From NCBI GenBank assembly GCA_023101885.1, contig JALPQD010000293.1, positions 1,035,861 to 1,099,860 on the forward strand: 64,000 nucleotides of DNA, given 5' to 3'. How positions within the stretch are numbered: position 1 is the stretch's first letter; each line of letters opens with the position of its first letter. Shown in pieces: positions 52,109 to 64,000 of the stretch. The DNA comes from Typhlomys cinereus. Taxonomy: Eukaryota; Chordata; Mammalia; Rodentia; Platacanthomyidae. Under the pieces are notes generated by a model. It saw only the letters and a program-made list of their open reading frames with translations, did not search any database and had not been told where the DNA came from. Made by a program: the position numbers and the translations under genes.

Positions 52109-52135
52109 CTTGCAAGTCAGCTTTCATCAATGCAA
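52109..52135 (-). CDS. NRXN1: NRXN1 alternative microexon, splice site 6 (SS6), 27 nt
   Basis: A 27-nt exon on the minus strand, bounded by acceptor ...ctgacaaag and donor gtagatag. Its phase (2 + 24 + 1 nt) matches both neighbouring exons. With the G from the LNS5 exon it encodes VALMKADLQ, then passes one G to the EGF-C exon. This is the peptide I recall as the SS6 insert between LNS5 and EGF-C of neurexin-1. Inclusion gives GCEVALMKADLQGPSTTC and skipping gives GCEGPSTTC, so both isoforms keep frame. The insert lengthens the linker between the last alpha-specific LNS domain and EGF-C. The intron before it has a U-rich tract with two UGC triplets (52157-52159 and 52144-52146) and a ctgac branch-point-like element close to the AG. 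The exon is too short to appear as an ORF. Confidence 0.93.
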
Positions 52136-55100
52136 CTTTGTCAGCAAAATAAAAAAGCAAAATATATTAAATGTTAGTAAGCAATACTGAAATGAGGCAA
52201 ACAGAATGTTCAGATTCCAAAAAGCATGCTGCTATAAAGGGGAAATGCTATGTACAGCAAAAAAAGTAATACTAACAGCCATAATTCTTAAGAGAAGCCA
52301 AATATGAGAAAGCAATAATTTATTTGAATTTTACAGTGTATATGAGGATATACATAGGATGGTTCATTTAGCCAATGACATGTAATGAAGGAAAAATTAA
52401 AAGAGTTTTTGTAATTTCTCCTTTCTGGGAGAGATGTGAATGGATTTCCAGAGCGACTATTGCTTAATGGGAGCATGCGATGCACTTTGTCATGTCAGAT
52501 ACAATGTAGACTATGCTTATTAGCTGAACAATTATCTTTCTGCTTCTCTTCCTTTCCATTTTTTCTTTTAAGTTCTTTCACTTGTTTAAGACCTAAATAC
52601 CAACTACTTCTTGCCAAGAGCTGTAGTCTGGTTACACCGATGTATATGTATTATTTGAAGTGACTGAAGAAAGTAGTAAGGATGGAAGACCCGACCTGAA
52701 ATGGAATGAATTCTCCATGAATCAACTAACTTCCTGATAAAATTCCAGCACAGAGGCATCTTCCTAGCTCTTGACAGGCTGGGTCTATGCCGCTTACAGA
52801 TTTCAAAGTGGTGTCTGTGTTGGCTACACTTTCAAAACTGTTCTCAGCTCTTATAAACTGCCATGCTAATAATTATTATAGAAAGCCTCACTAATGGGAA
52901 TTTAGAAGGGGTGGAAGGAAATACAGTTCTCATCATCCACCTGCAAAGCTAGAGAGTGCAGATTGAAGATCTCTTCTGGTAAATATAACTTCATAAATTT
53001 TCTAAAATTATGAAAATAAACACCAACTAATTACATGCTATTAATAGTGACAGCCACTGTGGATCCTGCTTTAGTGAATAAATCAAAATTATCTGTAATT
53101 AGCCTTTGTAGAAATTGATGGCCTTGTGAAATGATTTTCAAACAAGTACCATAGAATTACACTTCTATGACAACTTTCTCAATAAAGGTATTTTTCACAG
53201 GAAATTAACAATGTGAATTTTCACAAATTTAGAAACTACATCATAAATCCCAAATTGCATAATAATTAGCATACTTATATAATTAAAAATAATAATTGTA
53301 TAAGTATTGCTGTTAATCTCCCAGCTCTGGGACACCTGAGTAGAAGTAATTAATAGTTTTGTTTTGTGGTTTGGTTTTTATTTTTATTTTTAATCAGCTT
53401 TAGTATGTGAGACTAAGAATTGCAATTTTCTAAACTGTGAGTGGTATGTGGTCTACTGGTCCTTATCTCTTAGTATTAGAGAGAAAATAATCAGTGCTGA
53501 TTTCGAGAAATGAAAATCTCTTGAAGCGGTCTTCCCTGTCCTTTAGTTTACTAGGATCAGGTGTGGTCGAGCCCATGCTGGGAAGAAGCTATTTCATAGC
53601 TGCTCATTTACTCTCACTGGCCCCATAGCAGCAAAAACCCAGAACAAGAACTAATAACAGTCTATCGCCCTCTTCCCCCACAGATTATAGGAAATATAGT
53701 CATACAGCAATGCTTAACTCAAACAATAGTAATACCACAATCGTAGAAATGAATCTGCACACTTTGTGCGTTCCACTCATTGTACCTGCCAACCATTTGT
53801 GACACCAGAAAGACATGCTTTTTTTTATTAATTTTCATTAACATAACATTCTTTTTATAGTTCACGTGTAACAAGAGAATGTTCCCACCTGTGCCTGACA
53901 AGACACATATTTCAAAGTACTCACCTTCTAGAACAATACTTAAACACTGACAGGTATTTGCATAAGTCAGAGCCTTGAATTTATTTTTTCCCTTTTTTTT
54001 TCAATCACTGACTAAAATTGAGAACAAGCCAAAGGACATTGTATTAAGTGATTTTAAAATGGGACAAGTTTAAAAGGGAAATGAAAATGAAGGTAAATTT
54101 AAATGCCAATGATGTCTCTACATCATTCAAAATAAACTTGAGTTGAACCCTTGGACATCTACTTACATGGTGTGTAAGCCTAGAAATGTCGCTATATGAT
54201 TTTAAAACTGTTCATCTTAGGAAATGAATCCATGCCTCCTCTATAGTGCTCTGAGTAGGAAGATTGTACATACAAACTTATTTCTGCTGTTGCTTAAGCA
54301 ATGACAACTATTCAAATTAAATGTGAAAGACTAGCGGTCCCACACAACGTAGGGTACAAAGCATGGGTCTACAGAGATTGTTAAAAATTGCACTGACTGC
54401 TTTTAGAAAAGTCATCCCAAGTGAAGCGAGCCTCCTTATTTGTTTATTACCAGTCTGTGCTCCTTGTTGTACATTCAGAAAAAAACATCATCTGAAGGAA
54501 AAATTTTCAACACATGAGCCCCGCAGCACCTGAAACACATGGGAACTCATTTGAAATACTAATTTGAAGGACCCCTACCAAACCTTGTGAATCAGAAGTA
54601 TGAGGGGCAGGATCTGATAATTTGGTATTAACACTCTCTGAATGTATCTAGTATAGGTTGAAATTTGAGAATCCAAGAATTGAGTCTTTGGGGGTATGAA
54701 TGATAGAAAACCTTAGCAAGCTATTATTTGGAGATATGTCAAAATCACATGCATCAATTAACATGGAGGATAAGTGACTCCATTGTCATTAGGGTTTAAA
54801 TTCCATGAGACAATTATTTAATTTCAAAGCCTAAAAATATATGAATCTCATGATTTTCACCATGACAAAGTAAATGTCAAATTTTCACACTGGAATGAAG
54901 TAATCAGGTAATGAAAAAGACAGAAAGACAGGAATGTAATCATATTCTGAAATATAAAGGAAAAGAAGTGAGGAAGGGTAGGAATTATTAAACCTATTTA
55001 AAGCCTTCTAAATAGGTATGTCCAGAAATACATGACGACCTACCAAATTAGTTCAAATTATTACATGGTTTTTTAAGACCACCTAAAAAGATTATAATTA

Positions 55101-56570
55101 AATATGTTGATCAAATTGTCTACTACAGCAATAAGTGCCATCGAGGCAAATACCTACTGTTAGCAATCTTGTTAACATTAATCTCTGCTTCCTGCCATTC
55201 ACTAACAACACATGTCACTGTGGGTCATTTTTGCTCTTGTTTCTTAATTTCTATCTTGTGGATGCTTAGCTGAAAATGTGTCTCTCTTTAAGCTTCTACA
55301 ATTTCTTGTATAGGTGATAAAATGATTGACAAGTAACCTGTAAAAAGATTATTTGAAATATTTGGAGTACCTTTATATTTTTTAAAAAAAATAGGATAAT
55401 TATAAATATTTTCACTAATTTAGAGCATCTCTAAGAACAGAAGTTATGTCTCACATTTTTGTATCCATTAGGAGGAATGTAGCCACTTAACTTGTTTCCT
55501 TTAGTAAATTAGTACAAAGAGGAACTACACGTCTTCTGTTGTGTTACAAGTATATTGGAAATTTTGAAATAAAGAAAATAAATATAGTGATACCACTAAA
55601 CATTAATTCCAGAAAGTCTTCCATTAATAACCTTATTCTCTTGTATTATTTCAACAGCTTGAATTTCACCTAACTTTCCAGAGAAACAGATGCTTCAGTG
55701 GAAAAAAATGCAATTTTGAATAAAAATTTCCATAGACTTAGGTAATTGCTAAATATAATGACATTATTTTGGCTGAGAAGAAATGATTCATAATCTCCTG
55801 GGGGACAGAAATTCACATTTTTTGTTCTCTCATGCAAAATTTTCTCATAATATAAATCTTCAGGATGGATCAAACTATGTTCAACATTAAAGGAGAAGTA
55901 ACATCCAGAGCCATGCAATTCATGATAATGTGATAAAATTACATTTATGGAGGGAGCACTGGCTCAAATAATCTGAGGTGTTGAAGCAAAAATTACCCAA
56001 AATGAAAGCAGCAATCAAAAGATATTTCTGATAGATAGCATGAAAGAATGGAAAGTATTTGAGCGGGTTTCTGAAGCACATCTTAGCATGATATAAGAAA
56101 TGTATTTTTGACAATATAGATAATATCCTGTTTGCACTGGATATATACAGATCAAATAGTGATCTAGAATGTGATATCTGAACTTTATATTCATTTTCTG
56201 TCCCACCAAATATAGCTTTTATTACAAAGGGGGCAAAAGTTCACTAGCATTTTCTAGAGTAAATAAAACGTCAATTTTAATTGTGTCTTTCTTTGATCCT
56301 GTAGAGCAACTATTATAGAACTGACTAACACGCTAGTTAGGTGAACAGCAGAAAATAACAAAATCCATAGTTCTGACTCACACTATATACACTGGACATC
56401 TGTATTTTTGTGAACACTCCAGGAAACATCAGACTTACAGAATGAAGTGTCTGAAACATGAGTAAGGATTTTTAAGTGAGAAACTTTTCCAGTTATCAGA
56501 GCTTTTTCGTGGCTGGCGAGATTCCTAACTAGCATCAGAATCACTGAGTGCGAAAACAAAACTCTAATAC
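52136..56570 (-). other. NRXN1: NRXN1 intron between LNS5 exon and SS6 microexon
   Basis: A 4435-bp intron with donor gtattaga and acceptor gctgacaaag. Apart from a MER5A-like fragment near 54521-54672 I recognise no repeats; it is AT-rich single-copy-looking sequence. GCATG-containing sites (Rbfox-type motif) occur at 52224-52229 and near 52473-52478, upstream of the microexon in the transcript sense. No extra coding segment was recognised. Confidence 0.85.
54521..54672 (+). repeat. MER5A-like (hAT-Charlie) element
   Basis: Contains gcagcacctgaaacacatgg, gtgaatcagaagtatgaggg and gtataggttgaaatttgaga, the MER5A order. It lies in the intron upstream of the SS6 microexon. Confidence 0.7.
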
Positions 56571-56744
56571 CTTCGCATCCTCTCTCAATTTGTCCATTGC
56601 AGAAAAGAGCATCTGAGATGAGATCTGGAAGGCGACCATTTAAGTCAACAGAGGCCAGGCAGCCCTGGAAACCTTCTTTGGCATGGACAAGCTTTGGTAA
56701 GGATTTGTATGTTTCTTTAGCCACTCCTCCTATGTAGAGATCAC
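56571..56744 (-). CDS. NRXN1: NRXN1 exon: C-terminal part of LNS5 (laminin G-like) domain
   Basis: This internal coding exon of 174 nt is flanked on the minus strand by a 3' splice site (cttcccacag, just above 56744) and a 5' splice site (gtattagag, from 56570 down). Two bases complete a Gly codon, 57 codons follow, and one G is left over. The translation runs [19 protein letters not shown], then a stretch including [15 protein letters not shown], and ends [11 protein letters not shown](G). This is the end of the fifth LNS domain of alpha-neurexin-1, with the paired cysteines typical of the LNS C-terminus. The leftover G joins either the 27-nt microexon or the EGF-C exon in frame. The donor deviates from GTRAGT at position 3 onward (gtatta), a moderately weak site that could favour regulated splicing; that last point is inference. 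The NRXN1 assignment rests on recall of the family sequence. Confidence 0.96.
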
Positions 56745-57136
56745 CTGTGGGAAGATCAAAGCATTAGTAAAAATGTGCCATGACATTGACTTCAAACACA
56801 TGGTAAGATTTTTTCTTAAAAAGTAGTGTTTGCTTTATTAAAAAGGAAACTGATGACTTGTTCTTTTCCTAAAAGTACTAGACAAAACAATATGATGCTT
56901 GAACAATGCAATACAAGGGGTGTTTCTCTAAGCTACTACTAAGGTAGTTGAATGAGGTCAGTATGACATTACCAAGTGAAAAAACATGGACAAGGGTATA
57001 CCTACCCAATCACTGAACCCCAATCCAGGTATTTACTAACTCTGCTCTCCTGTAGTTGTTTCTCAGATTAATCAGCATCCTCAGCTTTAAAAGGAGGATG
57101 AAGGATGACGTCTAACCTGTGTGGCTTTACAAGGGA

Positions 57137-57164
57137 TTTTTTTATTTATTCAATTGTGCATGTA

Positions 57165-57214
<50 letters not shown>

Positions 57215-57408
57215 TCGGGAACCCCATGGACCGCCTCCACCTCCTCCTTGTTTATTCTGCCCCTGGATTCACAGGCTCCGCCCTACCAGGACCAGAAACA
57301 CAGACTGCCCTGCTTCCTCCCAGCGTCTATACATGGGATCTGGGATTTGAACTTAGGACCTTCAGTCTGCAAGGCAGAGGCTTAACCCCTGAGCCACCTC
57401 TCCAGCCC
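57137..57408 (-). repeat. tRNA-derived SINE with (CA)n tail, full-length
   Basis: Nearly the same sequence as the copy at 1391-1725: head gggctggagaggtggctcag, CA tail as TG at 57167-57211, then an A-rich end. Close similarity to the other copy points to fairly recent amplification. Three overlapping plus-strand frames are artefacts. Confidence 0.85.
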
Positions 57409-58453
57409 AAAATATTTTATATTCTTATTAACTCATCTTCTGCTTGAGGAATCCTGAGGCTTCCAGTTAATCAAAAACTCAGGGTGTCTCTAGTGACTAC
57501 ACTAATCTTCCACAGTATCATAAATCTACTCTTCTTCTTTGTATATCTTTATTCACTCACTTACTCCCACAGTAGTCTTTACATAAGTGACTATTATGTA
57601 ATGCTTCACATTTTGTTGTGAAGTGATGAACACCACTTTTAACACTGTGCCGCTTTGGGATTTGTTAACAAGTTACTCATTCTTTCCCCGTTTTTATTGC
57701 AGTTTCGAGTGGAACATTTTGCTCAGTTTTGTTGTCTTCAGTTCCCTAAGCTGAGGATGGACACCTCAGCTTTGTGGACCACGACTGGAAAACAGAGATT
57801 TTACTCCATGTCTCACACTTCCTGTTTTCCAGATCATCCCTGAAATTATAGTTCATGCAATCAATGGATTCCAGTGAGGACTTCATGTATGTCAGGGTGA
57901 AGATCACCCCAAACTGTGCAACCCTGTTACTTTTGACTCTACTTTCTGGTGCCACACTTCAATCAACTCCCTAAATAAGTCTTGTCATCAGAATTTCATT
58001 TCTCACATTAGCCATTCTATCAACCTCATGTTACTTGTTATATTATTTTTCAAGTGTTGCAAAAAGATTTTTGTCCCTTATATTTGTGAGATTTGAAGAG
58101 AAGGACTGATATACGTGTTTCTTCTTGAGGTGTAAAAAACAGTCTTTGATCTTCAAAACAGATAGATGTCTTATGTCTTCTGCCAACATTCTTGAAAATA
58201 ATAAGCTAAATAAGAAACAAAACCCTAAATCTGAAGCTCCTTTGTTGTATTGGTGAGTATAATGAAATAGAGAAGTTGTGTGGCTTTATCAATGCTTTAG
58301 AGACTAAGAATATAGCTCCTTGCCCAAAGAACTAAAGGTGTCTACCCTATAATAGCATGCCATTAATTCCACACAATCTGTGAAGAAGGTACTGCGTGCA
58401 TTCACTTCCCCTATCTCTTAAATAATACTAATGAATAATCAATTCTCACCCAT

Positions 58454-58803
58454 TGTCATGGTTTGAAATGTGTCCCCTATAGGCTCATGTGTTTGGGAAC
58501 GTCATGGCACCATCAGGAGGTGCAGTTAGAGAGGAAGGCAGTTACAGGGTTTGGCCTTGAGGTAGATTAGAGCCACCCTACTTCCTGAAGAGGCCTAATG
58601 TTGAGTTGGCAGTTTAGCAGCCCCTCAGCCTTCTGGATGGATGTGACCTAGGCCTTCTTCGGTTTCTGCCACCGGCCATGCTATTTCCCCCATGAAAGAC
58701 TGTGTCTGTCCTCTGGAACTGTAAGCTGAATAAATCTCACTTTCTCCCTTAAGTTGCTTGACTTAAGTGTTCTCTCACAGCAACGGAAAAGAGTAACTAG
58801 GAT
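58454..58803 (+). mobile_element. MaLR-like solo LTR
   Basis: Starts tgtcatggtttgaaatgtgt, contains ggaactgtaagctgaataaa (polyadenylation-signal region) and ends cacagcaacggaaaagagta then acta, the typical order of rodent MaLR LTRs. cccat occurs at both edges and may be the 5-bp target duplication. Confidence 0.65.
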
Positions 58804-60087
58804 GCCCATAATGTGGTTTGGGTCACAGAGAAGAAATACTTTTTATAACATTATTTGATTGTTATCCTATATTTCTGCTCTCTCTTTGCCTTTTTTTTTC
58901 TCTCCTTAAATTTCAAGTCATTACATTTTAGTTGCCTTAGAAAGGATATGAGTCATAAATCGAAGACATAAAATTAACTTTCTGTATTTGAGTCTTAAGA
59001 AACCTAGATTCTTCTAGGAATGAACTAGAATATGTCAGCATTTACATAAGGAAAGTGAAGCTTTTTACACCCCACTTGGGCAAAGTGAAGAAAAGTTGAG
59101 AGTCCATAATCACAGGCGCCTAGACCTTGGTGAATGTTAGAAAGAGGTCGCAGGTTTCTAATTTAAAGACTAACACCTGCTGGTTGTGAAAATTACAGGT
59201 GGAATTGGGAGAGTAATGCAGATCTGTGAACCTTTCCTCAGGAAAACTCAGTGGCAACAGCAAGATATTTGGGGAGAAATGACTGCATGAAACAGTCAGG
59301 CACATTGGAACTTTAGACAGCCTCAAAGAATTCTCCATTCTTCACCATGGTGTGGAATCATGAGAATGATTTCCAGATGGTCCAGAAATAGCAAGCAAGG
59401 TAAAGTCTATCTGAACCGGTCATTATACAAGAACAAAGCAGTGAGTACCTGAACTATAATTGCAGAATATTTGAAACCAGGTTCCAAGGCACATTTCAAG
59501 CTATGTCCCAAAAGGCTGGAGCAGTAGAAGTTTCTAATGTTTAACCCCAGTGATTTAGACATAACTCCAGGGAGAGAAGAGAACTAGAATCACCCAAATT
59601 TTTACTTGACTACCTGAAAACATCATATCACAGTTTCAAATAGAAATCAAGGTTAATTATAGAAAAAGTAGAAAATGTTACCTTCTTATACATCAGAACA
59701 TGTAGGGCTGACATTTCTACTTTAAAAATGTCTAATATCAATGTCAGGAGAAGCTCCCTGTTCTCCTTTACTGAACTGAATACCTTAGGAAATTTTAGCT
59801 GTCTTCCAAGACAAAAAGGCATAGGGTCACATATGTCTTTCTATTTTGAGTTCTCGGCATTACTTTAAGGCTTTTGTCAGATGAAGACTAAGCACTGCAG
59901 GTTATGCATGAGATGCTGAGTATTTGAGAACCAATCTTCTTATTTCAGTTCCCTGGTGGAGAGACTATCATAGTGCCTATGGGTGGGGGCTGGACAGTAA
60001 ATGCAGTAAATGCCCAGTAAATATTGTTAGTCACAGTACAAATTGTGGTCCTAGTGGGGAAAAAAATCAAGAAAAAAATCACAAATG

Positions 60088-60240
60088 GTGGGGCCAGCAG
60101 AATAGTTCAGTAGGTAAAGCTGCCTGCTTGCAAACCCTGGGACCTGACTGAGCTCAATGCTTGGAAACTCACATGGTAAAAAGAAAAAAATGGCATCTGA
60201 AAATTGTCCTCTACATTCACCTATGTAATATAGCAAGCAT

Positions 60241-60301
<61 letters not shown>

Positions 60302-60345
60302 CCTCTTTTTAAGGAGATAAATAAAATATTAAACAAACGATAAAG
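60088..60345 (+). repeat. B3/B2-like SINE with CT and TATC repeats
   Basis: Head ggggccagcagaatagttca, B-box-like gagctcaatgc, and aaaattgtcctctacattca in the 3' part. The tail contains (CT)n then (TATC)n at 60239-60302 and ends in gataaataaaata. Confidence 0.7.
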
Positions 60346-61402
60346 CTTGGGAGAAAGGTAATTCTAAGATGCCCACACTTCCTTCCTCGTCGCACTTCCT
60401 ATCACAATCTCTGTTTTCCCACTAGTACATTTATTTGCCAGAAAACATTTTATTGCTTATTAAGGAGAAGCTGTAATCTTTCCCTTGTGTCACTAAATAG
60501 CAGGAAGCACCACATTGAATGCTTCAGGATGTGATATGAACTTTGAACGTAGCCAGGTGGATGAGTGTACTTCTGAGCTGGGGGCTCATTATCATTTTCA
60601 TTACTGAAGCTGCACTTAGCATCCCACTTAGTGCTGTCTCCATAAACTCTTCATACATCAGAGAATGGTCTAAAGTCCCTTAGTGGGCTGCCATATGAGA
60701 AGAACAAAGGGAACCTGTAAGTGATCTCAAACCTAGGTACCATTACCACCTCATCAAAGATGCAGCTTTTCCTTGTGATCCTTGGAGAGAGGAAGGAAAA
60801 TGACCATTAGCACTAATAGGTCCTTGCAGGTAAAGTCCTGGTCATGAGAAAGAGAATGTGCTTCTTAATAACTCTGTGTGTGCATAGGAGCCTAGATAGA
60901 CAGCCATTAAAGGCCAAGTTTGCTATGCAGTTGAGTCTAACCTGTTGCCCATTTTTTTAAACTGCCTGACCGAGTTTTACCACCTTATTTAAGTAGGTCA
61001 TATAATGGAAAAGGAAGAGTCAGTTCATTTGTAACAAAAGATTCAGAGATCACATATAATGTATGCAAAGTCAAATATTTGGGGGATAACTTTCTTAAAG
61101 TGATCTCAGTATTATCCAAATGATCAAACATGATAAAAAAAATCAACATTTTGCTTCTCTCTGGAGTCATCAGAAAATTATCAGAGATGACATCACAAGT
61201 AATCATTCCCTAGTAATTGCATAGTGATGATGGGAATAGTAGACAAGATTTTTAATTATGTCTGACAAAGAAATTCTAGCCCTGACACTACCAGAATCCA
61301 AAGTACAGGGCTGTTAAATTATATAAATTCTTTGAAAGTCAGATTCTGCTTCTGCCAAGTTAATAATGCCTATGCTACATGACCACAAGGATTATAGAAG
61401 AC

Positions 61403-61619
61403 TGTGCTGGAGATATGGCTCAGAGATGAAGCCGTTGCTGCAAAAGTAGATGGACCTGAGGTCGGATCCCAAATCCCATGTAAGGTGAAAATGGCAACAC
61501 TTTCAATCCTGAAATGTAGAGCCTGGGAAACTCCAGAGCAAGGCAAGCAAGGAGTAGAACGATCCAGAACAATTTAAAAAGCTACCCTTGGGTTTTTGCA
61601 AGCACACACAGGCCCTCTA

Positions 61620-61668
<49 letters not shown>

Positions 61669-61685
61669 CAGAATTACAGAAAACA
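61403..61685 (+). repeat. Copy of the (CA)n-tailed SINE
   Basis: Head gtgctggagatatggctcag, body gagcctgggaaactccagag, CA tract at 61622-61662. More diverged than the copies at 1.4 and 57.1 kb. Confidence 0.8.
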
Positions 61686-64000
61686 TATACAAGGCACTTA
61701 ATATACAACAAGAACCTTGTGCATGATGGACAGTGGTATGGCTAAGTCGATACGTCTCATAAGAGTTACATTCCACGTTAACAGCACTGAGAAATGTTGA
61801 ACAATGAGAAGTCAAAACTGTCCTCTGTTTCTATTTCAGTAGAGTAACGAGATGTCAAATTTGCAAGCCTTCATGTCTTTCATTCCATTTGATTCGATTC
61901 AGTCACTTTTGTGTTTAAAGTGTCTTGACTTATACTGTCAGCAGATGAAGGGTGGGTGTGTGACCTACTCAATTTGAAATCTAGCAGCTCTGAACCTGGT
62001 AAATAAAATAGGAAATGTGCACTTGATGAATATCTTCTAATTTAAGCAGATTAGGAGATTAGAAAAACATTCTGTGAATTCCAATGTTCAATTTGCAGAT
62101 TTAGGTTATATTAAATATGACGGATAATCAGAGAAATGGAATGATTTTGTTGTGAACTTAACCCATAAGCTGGACCATTGTGGAAGAACTGAGACCAGAG
62201 AAATAAGAAGAGACATTACTTCACACTGGTGAAAATCAAGAAAGCAGGTTTAGAAATTGACACTGATATGCTATGGAGAAAAATGAACTTGACATTCACA
62301 GATTAACGGAAGAGAATAAAGTCTAGAGAGGAAGAAAAGGCCAGAAGAGATATTCAACTATATGTTAAATGAGGTAAATTTTGTTGGCTAAGAAAATGAT
62401 GAATGAAAGCTAATAGGTCATAATGGAATTTACAACTACTAACTAGCTGGTAAAAATAATGAAAGGCAATGAGCAGTCCAAGTCCAAGTCAGATGAACTA
62501 AGGAAGCTGAATAATCAACAGGAGGATACGTGAACTTGTGTCTAACACAAGAATGTGGAATTCGAGCACAAGTATGTTTTACAGGATCCAGTGAAACCTT
62601 ATTTGGAAACCTTCAACCAAAAACAGATGAATTAAGTGGTGAGAATTTCTCCCCTTAAAATAAGGAGCATAAGGCAATTAGAGCAAAGACTCCCAGCCCT
62701 GCCTGGCAGTGGCAGAATGTAAGTGGCAAGGTATAATTAGTTCTTTGACTCAGCTTTCTTGTTTATTCATGTGTGCTTTTTCTCTGCCTCATAAACATCT
62801 TACTTTTATTCTAATTAAAAAGCATACATGAAGAAGACAACTTCTTCATATATTTAAGTTGCTAATATCAGAAAAACTCGGGCCATCTTGACGCTCAACG
62901 GTGGCATCTGGGAATGACTGAAATTGTACATGCTTCCCTGTTACCTTATGACCAGAGAAAGTGCCATTAACTCTGAGAAGCTAGACCTTGAAAAGAAAGT
63001 GGGGGACAATTCTAACTATTCTACCAATTATCAGTGTTTATTGGCAAAAGGGATGAAGTCAGCAAAAATTTGTTTCTGAGCATATTCTCCTGGCAACATT
63101 CCAAACTTACCCCATGGAATTCTCAACCTCTGTTCCCAAACTTGTATTCTTATTTTTAACTTTAATCTGCAACTCTGGCATCTCAAAAGAATATCTACAG
63201 GTCAGATCTCATCTAAATATTCTCAGGTAAATATTCTTAGGAAGAGAAATTAGACTTAAATCTACTTGTATGAAAGGTGTCACCTGTTAGATGGGAAAAC
63301 AAATTGTCTACAAGCCTCAGGGAGCAAACACTTATTTACTTATTTATTTTTCCTCTGTGGGAAAAGCCCAAGGTGTTCTCTCCTATGACTGATTAAATAA
63401 ATGCTATTAATGACAGAAAGTAAAAGCATAGGAAGTGAATATTACTTCTTAAATATGGTTGGAATTTCTAATAGACAAATATAATCTCTATAACAACACT
63501 CACATAGAATTAATCAGTAGATACTACCCAAGATCATTTTTAAGTTCAAAGTATATCAGATGCTCAGTATTTAAGCCCAAGGAACAATTCTAACAGGTAT
63601 TTTCCTGTGATATAAGTTCTAAATTTAGATTCTAAATGGTCACACCAGCCTGATTTATTAATTGTTCTTCAACTTCCAACATAGCATTCCTCCTCAGTAC
63701 ATGAAGATTTTAATCCTACAGCAATTTCTATATGAAATTCCTGCAAATCTTTATATCTAACCTGGCTCTGGGTTTCTGGGCTTAAACTGACCATCATTGT
63801 CTGCATTACTTGGAAATTATTTCCTCCAGACTTCCTGCATTGTGGTAGTCACATAGTTCCTATCTGTTCCATCCAGGCTGAAACCTCAAAACACCACTCT
63901 TCAACTCTGTTCTGTATCTCATGCCTCATACTCAAACTATTGCTGGGAACTGATGATGTAACTTGGCCATATTTTCTTACAGTGGTCCCTAAATTTCATT

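Larger units (their letters stand above)
1..64000 (-). other. NRXN1: Part of the NRXN1 gene body (alpha-neurexin middle to 3' region)
   Basis: The whole window appears to lie within neurexin-1, transcribed right to left. The basis is three minus-strand exons at 51099-51218, 52109-52135 and 56571-56744 that encode consecutive parts of the LNS5/EGF-C region with matching splice phases. Neurexin-1 is a single-pass presynaptic adhesion protein that binds neuroligins, LRRTMs, cerebellins and dystroglycan. NRXN1 is known for very long introns, which fits the 51 kb without a further exon at low coordinates. The beta-neurexin promoter and first exon (expected to be CpG-rich, between EGF-C and LNS6) were looked for and not seen, so they probably lie left of position 1. 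That all flanking DNA belongs to the introns is inference. Confidence 0.9.
56745..64000 (-). other. NRXN1: NRXN1 upstream intron (partial)
   Basis: Sequence upstream of the LNS5 exon in the transcript sense. The preceding NRXN1 exon was not recognised within these 7.3 kb. The content is a (CA)n-tailed SINE, a MaLR-like LTR, a B3/B2-like SINE with CT/TATC repeats, another (CA)n-tailed SINE, and AT-rich sequence in which I see nothing (58.8-60.1 kb and 61.7-64.0 kb). Short open frames here have no recognisable similarity. Confidence 0.75.

Noticed and set aside
1..64000. CRISPR arrays, operons, phage or bacterial mobile systems
   Set aside because: The direct repeats are microsatellites and interspersed eukaryotic elements. 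The spliced NRXN1 exons and rodent SINEs show vertebrate DNA.

Overview
The window is mammalian, rodent-type genomic DNA: AT-rich, sparse in coding sequence and crowded with interspersed repeats. It lies inside the neurexin-1 gene (NRXN1), which is transcribed on the minus strand. Three coding exons are visible. They are the exon for the end of the fifth LNS (laminin G-like) domain (56571-56744), a 27-nt alternative microexon known as splice site 6 (52109-52135), and the EGF-C exon (51099-51218). Their reading-frame phases join exactly, giving ...GCEG/PSTTC... without the microexon and ...GCE-VALMKADLQ-GPSTTC... with it. About 7.3 kb of upstream intron lies at higher coordinates and 51 kb of downstream intron at lower coordinates. 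I found neither the beta-neurexin first exon nor the LNS6 exon, so both should lie beyond position 1.

The rodent assignment rests on repeats: B1-like, ID-like and B3/B4-like SINEs, MaLR-like LTRs, and a relatively young tRNA-derived SINE family ending in a (CA)n tract plus an A-rich tail (seven or eight copies). Older mammalian MIR and MER5A copies are also present. I did not recognise typical mouse B2 copies, so a non-murine rodent is plausible, but the species cannot be fixed from this sequence.

Layout from low to high coordinates. 1-13.7 kb: intron with SINEs, a 5'-truncated minus-strand L1 (about 4489-6383) and a long (GAAA)n tract. 13.77-14.24 kb: an unexplained 159-codon minus-strand open frame. 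14.9-26 kb: intron with scattered SINEs, ID and MIR. 26.8-28 kb: two L1 3' ends inserted in opposite orientations, each with its own target-site duplication. 28-41 kb: intron with MaLR, SINE and two MER5A copies. 41.9-44.5 kb: an old L1 with a 5' inversion and a nested repeat. 47.6-48.1 kb: a probable solo LTR. 51-57 kb: the NRXN1 exon cluster. 57-64 kb: upstream intron with SINEs and a MaLR-like LTR.

The only well-supported gene is NRXN1, a presynaptic adhesion protein. Almost all other open frames are repeat-derived or chance.
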